A stretch of 41,068 nucleotides of DNA from a virus. Made by a program: the position numbers and the translations under genes. Below the pieces are notes generated by a model that was not told the origin of the DNA, made no database searches, and worked only from the letters and a program-made list of their open reading frames with translations. Position 1 is the first letter of the stretch. Each line of letters opens with the position of its first letter. The stretch lies in IMG/VR virus record IMGVR_UViG_3300034072_002066, positions 1 through 41,068 of that record; one strand, given 5' to 3'. Shown here in pieces: positions 28,435 through 34,754 of this stretch.

Positions 28435-28455
28435 AGTGTGCAAATTCTGCACACT
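28435..28455. promoter_or_regulatory. Perfect inverted repeat, likely operator
   Basis: AGTGTGCA (28435-28442) and TGCACACT (28448-28455) are perfect inverted copies around five bases, a typical dimeric repressor or activator site. It lies about 22 bp upstream of the minus-strand -35 box. Confidence 0.7.
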
Positions 28456-28625
28456 GGCTAGCACTTGGCTCAAACAGCGCTCTATTGCGAAATGTTGCGC
28501 CCAAAAACATAAAGCAACACTCTAACTTCTCTGCATAACCATATGAAATATAATCAATTCTTCTTGGCTCAAACAACAAGCAATGCGCCAAAGAAAGGGA
28601 TCTGCACTCTCGAAAGGTATCAATT

Positions 28626-28654
28626 TTGACACCCCGAAAAAAGCTAGCAATAAT
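28626..28654 (+). promoter_or_regulatory. Plus-strand sigma70-type promoter
   Basis: TTGACA (28626-28631) is followed after exactly 17 bp by AATAAT (28649-28654). It would start a transcript with a leader of about 450 nt before the first plus-strand gene at 29117. A second TTGACA at 28674 lacks a good -10. Confidence 0.6.
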
Positions 28655-28945
28655 CAATATATAAAAATAGTTCTTGACAAGCATTTTCCAAAAAAGTTCT
28701 CTTTAACAAGTCGTCTCGGACTTACGGCAAGAGCCAACTCGTTAAGCACAGATCTACCGCTGTTCTCTTCTCTCCGTGCGGCTGTAAGCTACGCGCCTTG
28801 CAGATGATTTACGAACTTCTTTTTCAGAGAGACTGTCAACCAAACGAGAGGTTCTGATGAACTAGCGCAAGGCTAGTGATCTCTCCTAACCGCCGTGCCG
28901 GTACATTGTACGAACGGGCTACATAGCAAACTGAGACGATCTGCG

Positions 28946-29010
28946 CGCTACGCTACGCGCTACCGCGCTACGCTTGCTTTGTACACGCTACCGAGCAACT
29001 ACGGCGCTAC
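28946..29010. repeat. Cluster of six CGCTAC motifs
   Basis: CGCTAC occurs at 28946, 28951, 28958, 28966, 28986 and 29005 in the same orientation, within 65 bp of non-coding DNA. Spacing is irregular at first, then 20 and 19 bp. It may be a binding cluster such as origin iterons. Confidence 0.5.
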
Positions 29011-29116
29011 AAAACAGCAAACAAGCTACACAGCAAGATGAGAGCTGCAAGCCGCTGCAAAGCTAGTCTTGGCGCGTTTTTGGTGAAAAGTGTATCTTCT
29101 GCGCTAGGAGCCGATC

Positions 29117-29539
29117 TTGAAACATAAAAGCCTGTTTGACCTCATAGCCGATCTCGACGTTGCAGCTTGCGATCTCTTCGCCCTCACAACCGAAAGCGCT
29201 ACCCCGCCAAAGACAGTTCAAGAAGAAGCAAAGCGAGGGCTAGCGCTTAGAGAGTCAGTCTCTCCTAGCAATAGAGGCGGGACAGAAGTAGGCCTAGCAA
29301 GAGCTCGTGATCTTGCCAATGGAAGGCCGATCTCCGTTGATACTCTAAAAAGAATGAAAGCCTATTTTGACCGTCATGAAATCGACAAAGAAGCTAGCGG
29401 TTGGAAGCAAGGCGAAGAAGGATACCCTAGCAAGGGCTTGCAAGCTTGGCTGTTGTGGGGCGGTGACAGCGGTAGAACATGGGCTGTAAGCGAACTACGA
29501 AAGCGCGGGCAACTCGCAGAACAGCAAGACGAAGAATAA
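29117..29539 (+). CDS. Conserved phage protein with RGGTxVGxARAR module
   Basis: The start is TTG at 29117, eight bases after AGGAG; no ATG is better placed. The 140-aa product has a SNRGGTEVGLARARDLANG segment near residue 52, an RMKAYFDRHEIDK segment near 80 and WLLWGGDSGRTWA near 112. I have seen this order in many phage proteins, sometimes as a C-terminal domain of larger proteins, but no activity is established. It opens the plus-strand arm after the control region. The C-terminus is acidic. Confidence 0.75.
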   Translation: MKHKSLFDLIADLDVAACDLFALTTESATPPKTVQEEAKRGLALRESVSPSNRGGTEVGLARARDLANGRPISVDTLKRMKAYFDRHEIDKEASGWKQGEEGYPSKGLQAWLLWGGDSGRTWAVSELRKRGQLAEQQDEE

Positions 29540-29567
29540 GATATACAACAAAAGCAAAAGCCGCCTT

Positions 29568-29596
29568 GCACCATGCAAAGCGGCTTGTACCTTGCT
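29568..29596 (+). terminator. Inverted repeat after the first plus-strand gene
   Basis: AAGCCGC and TTGCA pair with TGCAA and GCGGCTT (29568-29596) with a single C/A mismatch, giving 12 pairs around a 3-nt loop. It begins 28 bases after the stop. No T-run follows, so it may terminate weakly or protect the 3' end. Confidence 0.5.
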
Positions 29597-29639
29597 ATTC
29601 TGCGAAACAAGGCAAGCAAATATAAACAAGGTTCCTACC

Positions 29640-29834
29640 ATGATCAAAGCAAAAGTTATTGTTTGTCGCGGTGATTACTACCAACTTTTTGCTACCTACG
29701 ATGACAGCAACGAAATCAAAGACATCTTGCGAAAGCCTTGCATGGCAGAAGGATGCAATCCTAACAATCATATGGTAGTCAGCGATTCTGCAATCTCTTT
29801 TATCTATCGAAAGCAGCTTGCAGACGAAGAATAA
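29640..29834 (+). CDS. Small unrecognised protein, 64 aa
   Basis: ATG at 29640 gives a 64-aa protein with strands at both ends (IKAKVIVCRGDYYQLFATY and VVSDSAISFIYRKQL) and two Cys near the middle (PCMAEGCNPNNH) which with Cys10 and His could hold a metal. The SD is weak (AAGG ten bases upstream). It lies between the RGGT-module gene and the methyltransferase. No family is recognised. Confidence 0.6.
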   Translation: MIKAKVIVCRGDYYQLFATYDDSNEIKDILRKPCMAEGCNPNNHMVVSDSAISFIYRKQLADEE

Positions 29835-29903
29835 ACTGTATCAAAAACACACACAAATTTGTGTAGATATTCAAAAAAGACAACAAGTTATCGGAGAAAC
29901 TTA

Positions 29904-31157
29904 ATGTCTTACGTTAACATTCTGCAAGGTGATTGCAGGGCTCTTCTTGCCAATCTCAAAGACAACTCAATTGACAGTATCGTTACAGATCCGCCGTATG
30001 AACTCGGGTTTATGGGCAAGCGTTGGGATTCCTCAGGTATAGCCTACGATCTCTCAGTTTGGCGCGAATGCCTGCGCGTTCTCAAACCGGGCGGACATCT
30101 GCTCTCTTTCGGTGGTACAAGAACTTATCATCGCATGACTTGCGCTATTGAAGATGCAGGCTTCGAGATTAGAGATTGTATCATGTGGGTTTATGGAAGC
30201 GGCTTTCCGAAAAGCCACGATGTAAGCAAAGCCATAGACAAGGCGGCGGGGGCAGAGCGGGAGGTGGTTGGGCCTGCTGCAGTTGGCGGCAAGGGGCAAG
30301 GCAATGCATACGGAACAATCACACGGCCTCTGGCAACCGCTCCCGCTACCGAAGCCGCGCGCCAATGGCAAGGGTGGGGGTCTGCGCTTAAACCGAGCTG
30401 TGAACCAGTTGTTGTAGCTCGCAAGCCTCTTATCGGTACCATTGCAGAGAACGTGCTAGCCTATGGTACGGGCGCGCTGAACATAGACGGGTGTAGGATA
30501 GAGCATACAACTGTTGTTGGTGCAAACATCTCTGTCAATACGCATCTTAGGCAATCTGTGCGCGCAGGAAAACGTGTAAATATTACATCTTTTGCACTAC
30601 CTGAAAGAGAGATACCCGTGAGTCCCCTCGGCCGTTGGCCCGCCAACCTCATTCACGACGGGTCGCAAGAGGTGATTGAGTTGTTTCCAGAAACGGGGCC
30701 TAGCAAAGCTATCAAAGGCGGCGCCAATAGAAGGGCCTATGAACAAAACGAAATAACTAACCCTAGCGGGTGGAAAGAAGTCGGTAGAATTCGGAAGGAC
30801 GAAGGATATGACGATAACGGCGGTTCCGCCGCCCGCTTCTTCTATTGCGCCAAAACAAGCCCCTCGGAACGTGGCGACAATCGACATCCTACCGTCAAGC
30901 CGATCTCTCTGATGCGATATCTATGCAGGCTTGTAACGCCGCCTAGCGGTGTAGTTCTTGATCCTTTTGCGGGTTCAGGTACAACGCTCGTTGCAGCGCG
31001 GCTAGAAGGCTTCTCTGCTGTTGGTTGTGAGTTGCAGCAAGAACATGTTGATATAATCAAACGACGGCTTGACTTGCCCGCGGAAGCTTACGCAGAAGAA
31101 CCGCGCGAAGAAGAGAACCCGAAACCGCCAAAGAGAGAGCAGCTCAAACTCTTTTGA
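29904..31157 (+). CDS. Site-specific DNA methyltransferase (beta-class, N4/N6)
   Basis: From ATG 29904 (TCGGAGAAAC upstream) this is a 417-aa enzyme. The catalytic DPPY motif is at residues 29-32 and the AdoMet-binding DPFAGSGTT motif at about 353-361, the order of beta-class amino-methyltransferases. Residues about 175-300 form a large insertion that probably includes the target-recognition part. The C-terminus is charged (EEPREEENPKPPKREQ). It should methylate an adenine or cytosine amino group in a short site, probably to protect the genome. No cognate endonuclease is adjacent. The MazG-like gene follows after 11 bases. Confidence 0.92.
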   Translation: MSYVNILQGDCRALLANLKDNSIDSIVTDPPYELGFMGKRWDSSGIAYDLSVWRECLRVLKPGGHLLSFGGTRTYHRMTCAIEDAGFEIRDCIMWVYGSGFPKSHDVSKAIDKAAGAEREVVGPAAVGGKGQGNAYGTITRPLATAPATEAARQWQGWGSALKPSCEPVVVARKPLIGTIAENVLAYGTGALNIDGCRIEHTTVVGANISVNTHLRQSVRAGKRVNITSFALPEREIPVSPLGRWPANLIHDGSQEVIELFPETGPSKAIKGGANRRAYEQNEITNPSGWKEVGRIRKDEGYDDNGGSAARFFYCAKTSPSERGDNRHPTVKPISLMRYLCRLVTPPSGVVLDPFAGSGTTLVAARLEGFSAVGCELQQEHVDIIKRRLDLPAEAYAEEPREEENPKPPKREQLKLF

Positions 31158-31168
31158 GAGAATAAACA

Positions 31169-31462
31169 ATGGAATTCGCAAACGACAAATATTTTCATAC
31201 GCTCTTGCAGCGCGAAGTTCAGCGGGCGAGAAATAAGCATCCGATGAATTTCAATCTCTTCACCGCGCTAGTTGAAGAGATCGGCGAGGTAGCAAGAGCG
31301 CTACAAGAAGAAGATGTTGAGAACTTGCTAGAAGAGTTGGTGCAAGTTGCTTGCGTTGCAATGCGCCTTGCTACGGAAGGCGACATGCAACACAGAGCGG
31401 CAAGAGACGCGGCCCGCTTGCTATCTGCAAAGCATGTTGAAGAGAGCGCCGCCAATGACTAG
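31169..31462 (+). CDS. MazG-like nucleotide pyrophosphohydrolase
   Basis: This 97-aa all-helical protein has the EEIGE motif (about residues 36-40) and EELVQVACVAMRLA (about 55-68), with Glu residues placed to bind Mg as in MazG-type NTP pyrophosphohydrolases. An N-terminal LLQREVQRARNKHP helix fits the family. Phage MazG proteins hydrolyse dNTPs, NTPs or alarmones such as ppGpp. It overlaps the next gene by eight bases. Confidence 0.8.
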   Translation: MEFANDKYFHTLLQREVQRARNKHPMNFNLFTALVEEIGEVARALQEEDVENLLEELVQVACVAMRLATEGDMQHRAARDAARLLSAKHVEESAAND

Positions 31463-31643
31463 CGAACCGTACGAAAGATATATCAACTGTCCACACGCAA
31501 GAGATTTGCCGCGCGTTGTGCTATCAATCGTGCATTGTGTGTTTGACGGGCGCGCGTATCGCGTTGTTTGCTGTAACGAATGCAAGGCGCGTTTTTGCGC
31601 GAGAGAAGAGAGCGATGCTGCAAGTGATATACAGCAACTGTAA
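31455..31643 (+). CDS. Small Cys-rich protein, 62 aa
   Basis: ATG at 31455 lies in the last codons of the MazG-like gene. The 62-aa protein has Cys13, a Cys near 28, then CC-x2-C near residues 39-43 and a further Cys at 48, so it could bind zinc. It overlaps the following gene by 29 bases. The dense overlaps argue for a genuine gene. No family is recognised. Confidence 0.6.
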   Translation: MTSEPYERYINCPHARDLPRVVLSIVHCVFDGRAYRVVCCNECKARFCAREESDAASDIQQL

Positions 31644-31827
31644 ACACGGCGTAAACGGGCAAAGCTTGCGCCCTATGCGCTTTGTCGTGCAGAGAGTAGA
31701 GTATATACATCTATCATGCAGTGAGTGCGCTAGCGAGCTAGTTTCCATGTTTGACGCGGAGTGTGTTTGTGACGCTTGCCGCCTAACGAGAGACGAAACA
31801 GATGAGACAACCCAACAACCCGAATAG
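31615..31827 (+). CDS. Small Cys-rich protein, 70 aa
   Basis: ATG at 31615 follows GAGAAGAGAG. The 70-aa protein has a Cys9-His11 pair, CSEC near residue 35 and a CVCDAC cluster near 50, so zinc binding is likely. It begins inside the 62-aa gene and ends inside the 98-aa gene, each in a different frame. The C-terminus is acidic and Thr/Gln-rich. Function is unknown. Confidence 0.6.
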   Translation: MLQVIYSNCKHGVNGQSLRPMRFVVQRVEYIHLSCSECASELVSMFDAECVCDACRLTRDETDETTQQPE

Positions 31828-32098
31828 TCTCTTGCAACTAGGAGCGGCGATCTCTGCAAGCGCAAGAGATGTTCTTCATTACGCCCGCCGTATAGAGATT
31901 GCAGCCATTGGGCGCGGTACAGAAGACAGCGATCTTGACCTGTTAGGCGCGGCGCGTATTGCAGCAAACGCCGGGGCAATGCTACAATCTCTTGCAGCTA
32001 CCCTCCTAGGAGAGGCATACCGCAATGAAACCCTTACCCCTAGCCCTGAAACAAGCGCGCCAGAACCGCAAAAAGAACAGGCTACGCCGCTTGTTTGA
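31802..32098 (+). CDS. Helical small protein, 98 aa
   Basis: ATG at 31802 lies inside the end of the preceding gene. The protein has Ala/Leu-rich helices (LLQLGAAISASARDVLHYARR, AARIAANAGAMLQSLAATLLG) and a Pro/Glu/Thr tail. It overlaps the next, membrane-anchored small gene by 74 bases. No family is recognised. Confidence 0.6.
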   Translation: MRQPNNPNSLLQLGAAISASARDVLHYARRIEIAAIGRGTEDSDLDLLGAARIAANAGAMLQSLAATLLGEAYRNETLTPSPETSAPEPQKEQATPLV

Positions 32099-32180
32099 TG
32101 GCATTGATCAATCAGTCTTCTTTGGTTTGCTGAACTTGCTAGTTGTTGCTCTCTTCATTCTCGGCAAAGTCTTGCTATGA
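32025..32180 (+). CDS. Short membrane protein, 51 aa
   Basis: ATG at 32025 follows AGGAGAGG at about ten bases. The N-terminal half is very basic (LKQARQNRKKNRLRR) and the C-terminal half is one membrane span (SVFFGLLNLLVVALFILGKV). Its TGA overlaps the next ATG by four bases, which supports a real gene. A basic head with a C-terminal anchor is seen in small phage proteins that bind host membrane enzymes, but its target is unknown. Confidence 0.7.
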   Translation: MKPLPLALKQARQNRKKNRLRRLFDGIDQSVFFGLLNLLVVALFILGKVLL

Positions 32181-32593
32181 AAGCGATTCCCGTTGAAGAT
32201 CTCGAGTTGATAAATCTGTTTTTTGGTTATCTGCACGGGCGCTCTGTCGGTATACCTAACAACGAGCCTAGAAGCAGCGCGCCAATCTCAAATAGACCTG
32301 AGTATGTTGACAACCGCGCAGAGCTCTTGACGCGAGCTATCAACGCAGAGAGCAGGTTACGCAAGCTTGAACGCGGGAATGCCTTGCAGAGAGAAGCCGC
32401 CGTTGCGCTACGCTATCTTTGGCTTGAACGCGGGCAAGCTGAACGTCAACTCTCAACAACTTACGCGCAACTGGCGAAGAAGTTTGAGGCGGCAGAAGAC
32501 AACGGCAAGCGGGAATACGAAGAACTTGTCAACGAAGGCTTCAATAGATATCGCTACGCGCTAGCCCAATGGAAGTTCCTAGATGACTTATGA
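32177..32593 (+). CDS. Unrecognised helical protein, 138 aa
   Basis: ATG at 32177 overlaps the membrane-protein stop by four bases. Residues about 55-138 form Arg/Glu-rich helices (LLTRAINAESRLRKLERG, RYLWLERGQAERQL, AQLAKKFEAAEDNGKREYEELV), probably a coiled coil. No motif points to a function. It overlaps the next gene by 11 bases. Confidence 0.65.
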   Translation: MKAIPVEDLELINLFFGYLHGRSVGIPNNEPRSSAPISNRPEYVDNRAELLTRAINAESRLRKLERGNALQREAAVALRYLWLERGQAERQLSTTYAQLAKKFEAAEDNGKREYEELVNEGFNRYRYALAQWKFLDDL

Positions 32594-32852
32594 CAAAACT
32601 ATTTTGGAAATGATACGCGAAGATCTGCAAAAGAGAGAAGACAAGGGCGTTGCAACCTACGGCTGCAAGCTCGTTGCACACAACGGCAGAGACGCGCTGA
32701 TTGACGCGTACGAAGAAGCGCTTGATCTCTGTATGTATCTTAGGCAGGTGATTGCAGAGAGAGACGCTAGCAAGCCTCACTATGTCCCTATTCTTGGTTG
32801 CAAATGCAGTGATTGTAGCGCCAAGAAGTTTATATCTAGCGAAGGCTGTTAG
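32583..32852 (+). CDS. Conserved small phage protein, NGRDALIDAYEEALDL motif
   Basis: This 89-aa protein carries YGCKLVAHNGRDALIDAYEEALDLCMYLRQ (in two parts: residues about 27-41 and 42-56), a pattern common in phages and possibly related to the all-alpha MazG/dUTPase-like fold. A Cys-rich end (CKCSDC near residue 76, then a final Cys) could bind zinc. The motif is familiar, the activity unproven. It is the last gene before the terminator at 32915. Confidence 0.7.
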   Translation: MTYDKTILEMIREDLQKREDKGVATYGCKLVAHNGRDALIDAYEEALDLCMYLRQVIAERDASKPHYVPILGCKCSDCSAKKFISSEGC

Positions 32853-32861
32853 TTTCTCTCG

Positions 32862-32889
32862 TTGACAACTTCCCTGTTTGCGATATTCT
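32862..32889 (+). promoter_or_regulatory. Promoter-like sequence just before a terminator
   Basis: TTGACA (32862-32867), 16-bp spacer, TATTCT (32884-32889). A transcript starting near 32896 would meet the terminator after about 60 nt, so it could make a short RNA. It may also be chance within the intergenic gap. Confidence 0.45.
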
Positions 32890-32914
32890 GCAAGCGCTTT
32901 CTCCGAAGCATTGC

Positions 32915-32957
32915 GCGGCGCGGGTAGTCTTCTCCTTGCTACTCGCGCCGCCTTTTT
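32915..32957 (+). terminator. Rho-independent terminator
   Basis: GCGGCGCGGGTAG (32915-32927) pairs with 32939-32951 (13 pairs, one G-U) around an 11-nt loop and is followed by CTTTTT. It closes the plus-strand accessory operon (29.1-32.85 kb) and is the clearest terminator in the window. Confidence 0.92.
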
Positions 32958-32976
32958 ATCAACAGGCTGTTGATAA
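32956..32976. promoter_or_regulatory. 21-bp palindromic operator, copy 1
   Basis: Arm TTATCAACAG, one central base, then CTGTTGATAA: perfect dyad. An inverted twin lies 33 bp away centre to centre, about three helical turns. Both stand upstream of the HTH gene at 33079, so autoregulation is likely. Confidence 0.85.
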
Positions 32977-32988
32977 CTTCTCTCATAC

Positions 32989-33009
32989 TTATCAACAGCC
33001 TGTTGATAA
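32989..33009. promoter_or_regulatory. 21-bp palindromic operator, copy 2
   Basis: This is the reverse complement of copy 1, with the same ten-base arms and the other central base. It lies just upstream of TTGACA (33017-33022) and of the TATAAT at 33053. A protein bound at both copies could loop or cooperate. Confidence 0.85.
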
Positions 33010-33052
33010 CTTGCTCTTGACAACGCCGCGCAATCAATACACACTCTTAGCC

Positions 33053-33058
33053 TATAAT
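33053..33058 (+). promoter_or_regulatory. Consensus -10 box upstream of the HTH gene
   Basis: TATAAT stands 20 bases before ATG 33079. No good -35 is found at 16-18 bp; TTGACA at 33017 is 30 bp away. The promoter could need an activator bound at the palindromes. The 5' leader would be about 14 nt, without an SD. Confidence 0.55.
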
Positions 33059-33078
33059 CGACTATTTTGGTCTTTGGT

Positions 33079-33306
33079 ATGGAAACCTACACGGTGAAAC
33101 AATTCGCGGCTGCAATAGGCAAGCCCGCTCGTACAGTGCAATATTGGCTTGCTATTGGCGCTTTGCCCGCCGTAGAGAAGACAGCGCGCGGCTACGAAAT
33201 ACCGCAAAGCTACTGTGAGTTTTACCAACAAGGTATTTTGCCATTTCGAGACAAAGGCGGCCGCCGTGATCGTGAAAAGACAAGAGGGTTTCTATCTTCT
33301 TTCTAA
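33079..33306 (+). CDS. HTH_17/excisionase-like DNA-binding protein
   Basis: From ATG 33079 this is a 75-aa protein. Its first 45 residues follow the MerR/excisionase winged-helix pattern: YTVKQFAAAIGKPARTVQYWLAIGALPAVEKTARGYEI, read as helix (TVKQFAAAIG), recognition helix (ARTVQYWLAIG) and wing (GYEIP). The basic tail is rich in Arg/Lys. No integrase accompanies it, so transcription control is more likely than excision. The two palindromes upstream are its best candidate targets. There is no SD; a leaderless or weak start is possible, with TTG at 33067 as alternative. Confidence 0.75.
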   Translation: METYTVKQFAAAIGKPARTVQYWLAIGALPAVEKTARGYEIPQSYCEFYQQGILPFRDKGGRRDREKTRGFLSSF

Positions 33307-33433
33307 GGACGGTTCCCGCAAGCTTGGCGGCCCGTACGAAACCAGAGAAGAAGCGGCGAAGAGAGAGCAGCTCATTCTTCGTATAATTGAATTGAAGAAG
33401 CGCGCAGCAGATGCAAAAAGAGCAGATTCGTAA
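33266..33433 (+). CDS. Small basic protein with LSKDGSRKLGGPY motif
   Basis: GTG at 33266 follows AAAGG by eight bases and gives 55 aa; a GTG at 33215 would reach further into the HTH gene. The pattern GFYLLSKDGSRKLGGPYETREEAAKRE recurs (here in two parts, residues 8-20 and 21-34) in small phage proteins near terminase and ParB-like genes. It overlaps both neighbours. The tail is a Lys/Arg helix. Its role is unknown. Confidence 0.6.
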   Translation: MIVKRQEGFYLLSKDGSRKLGGPYETREEAAKREQLILRIIELKKRAADAKRADS

Positions 33434-33899
33434 CCGTATCATCGCAAGCGAGAACGTCTCTCCGAAAGACGTGAAGAAGAACGTTCTCAACTTCCGCAAA
33501 CATCCGAAGAAGCAGCGAGACGCACTAGCCGCAACACTGCAACAAATCGGGTGGATTCAAGATGTGATCGTCAACAAAAGAACGAATACGTTGATTGACG
33601 GACATCTTCGTTTGCAGATTGCGATTGAGAACAAAGAAGCAACGATCCCGGTAAAGTATGTTGACTTAGACGAAAGCGAAGAGAAGCTTGCGCTTGCTAC
33701 TTTTGACCCAATTTCTGCTCTTGCCGAAACGGAGAAGCAGACGCTTGACGCGCTTCTTAGGGAGCTACCAGACGCGCTCCCTACTGAAATACAAGAGATG
33801 CTTTCTTCGCTTGCAGATATAAAAATTGACGGTGAGAGTTCTGCCCCAAAGAATGAGGCAAAGAAGAAACTCTGCCCCAATTGCGGTTGTGAAGTATGA
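33411..33899 (+). CDS. ParB/Srx-like domain protein with C-terminal zinc knuckle
   Basis: This 162-aa protein matches the ParB N-terminal domain: NFRKHPKKQRDALAATL (about 26-42), GWIQDVIVNKRTNTLIDGHLR (two parts, 47-56 and 57-67), and VKYVDLDESEEKLALAT. The GHLR (usually GHxR) motif at about 64-67 is the nucleotide-binding or hydrolysis site of the fold. Phage versions stand near terminase or methyltransferase genes and their role is unclear; nuclease and CTPase activities are known in the family. The end CPNCGC may bind zinc. Confidence 0.8.
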   Translation: MQKEQIRNRIIASENVSPKDVKKNVLNFRKHPKKQRDALAATLQQIGWIQDVIVNKRTNTLIDGHLRLQIAIENKEATIPVKYVDLDESEEKLALATFDPISALAETEKQTLDALLRELPDALPTEIQEMLSSLADIKIDGESSAPKNEAKKKLCPNCGCEV

Positions 33900-34225
33900 A
33901 TTGCAAGATCTGCGGTGTTGAGATTCGCGCGCCAAAGAAATCCTATTGCGGCAAAGAATGCGCCGTGCAGGGCAATCACAACAACGCGCTTGCAGCTTAC
34001 GAGAGAATTACACCGTCAGAGCGTTCTTGCACATATTGCAACGCCTTGTTCGCCGTCTCTCGCAATCGCAAGATCTGCGGTGCAGAAGCTTGCAAGAGGT
34101 ATCTCAAACAAGCGCAAAACAGAAGATACAACGTGAGGTATATGCAAGAAGACTACGCGGTGTATATTGCAAAGCAGCGCGAATATAAACGCCGCTATCA
34201 AAACAGGCTGGCCAATGCCGCGTAA
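33896..34225 (+). CDS. Two-finger zinc protein, relative of the finger-array genes
   Basis: This 109-aa protein has C3/C6/C18/C22 and C45/C48/C61/C66 fingers of the CxxC...YC-x3-C type, followed by a basic helix (RRYNVRYMQEDYAVYIAKQ) like the linker in phage HNH nucleases. No HNH motif is present. It resembles the three genes at 18.9-20.7 kb but lies on the opposite strand beside the terminase, where HNH nucleases that help packaging are often found. Thus it may be a decayed HNH enzyme or a packaging accessory. It overlaps both neighbours. Confidence 0.78.
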   Translation: MNCKICGVEIRAPKKSYCGKECAVQGNHNNALAAYERITPSERSCTYCNALFAVSRNRKICGAEACKRYLKQAQNRRYNVRYMQEDYAVYIAKQREYKRRYQNRLANAA

Positions 34226-34754
34226 AAAGAAGCCGCAAGAAACGCCCGAAGAGAAGGCGCATCGTGAGAAGGTAGAAGAGCTCGCAAGAACAGAGCCGTT
34301 TGACGGGCGGCATGATGTTCGTTTCGGTAAGAAGGTTTCCTACACAAGACTGAGACGGGACGCTATACAGAAGCGAATTTGTGACGCTCTCTCACTAGGT
34401 TGTTATATCAAAGAAGCCGTAGCCTACGCGGGCATTCATTATAATACTTATGCAAATTGGATAAATAACAGCAAACAATTTCGTGAGGCCGTTCACGAAG
34501 CGATCGCTAAAAGTGAGACGTTACTTCTTGCAGAGATTCGCCGCGATCCTTCTTGGCAAGCAAAGGCGTGGATTCTTGAACGTCGCTTTCGAGAGCGTTG
34601 GGCAAGAGAAGTCAAGACAGACGCGGACAACATACCGCGTACAATTACCCTAACATGGGCCGGCGAGAACGGCGTTGATAGGGTAATTGAAGCAACGCCG
34701 CAACCCGCGCAAGAAGAACAGTCAAACACGCAAGCAGCGCAAGACGAAGAATGA
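34215..34754 (+). CDS. terS: Terminase small subunit (TerS)
   Basis: From ATG 34215 this is a 179-aa protein. Residues about 52-90 carry a helix-turn-helix (QKRICDALSLGCYIKEAVAY, then GIHYNTYANWINN) of the type used by small terminase subunits to recognise the packaging site, followed by a helical middle (AIAKSETLLLAEIRRD) suited to ring formation. The acidic end could contact TerL. It overlaps the TerL gene by four bases. Confidence 0.85.
   Translation: MPRKKKPQETPEEKAHREKVEELARTEPFDGRHDVRFGKKVSYTRLRRDAIQKRICDALSLGCYIKEAVAYAGIHYNTYANWINNSKQFREAVHEAIAKSETLLLAEIRRDPSWQAKAWILERRFRERWAREVKTDADNIPRTITLTWAGENGVDRVIEATPQPAQEEQSNTQAAQDEE

Larger units (their letters stand above)
28345..29116. other. 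Divergent control region between the two transcription arms, possible origin
   Basis: No convincing gene is seen in these 772 bp, which separate the outward-reading arms. It is visibly AT-richer on its left side. It contains a 21-bp inverted repeat, promoters in both directions, a 13-nt direct repeat CTTGGCTCAAACA (28464 and 28563), a small ACTAGC/GCTAGT hairpin (28861-28877) and six CGCTAC motifs (28946-29010). A minus-strand frame of 91 codons (28409-28684) exists but lacks an SD. Replication origin and early control are both plausible uses. Confidence 0.6.

Noticed and set aside
28409-28684. A 91-codon minus-strand frame in the control region
   Set aside because: It lacks an SD, overlaps promoter and operator signals and contains a duplicated 13-nt DNA repeat. 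Kept only as a weak possibility in the region entry.
28804-28857. A 17-codon plus-strand frame starting at ATG 28804
   Set aside because: No SD and too short to support.
28880-29040. A tRNA or structured RNA in the repeat-rich part of the control region
   Set aside because: No cloverleaf arms or anticodon stem could be paired; the signal is only the CGCTAC repeats.
33079-33306. Excisionase of an integration module
   Set aside because: The fold is excisionase-like, but no integrase or attachment site is seen, so a transcription regulator is more likely.
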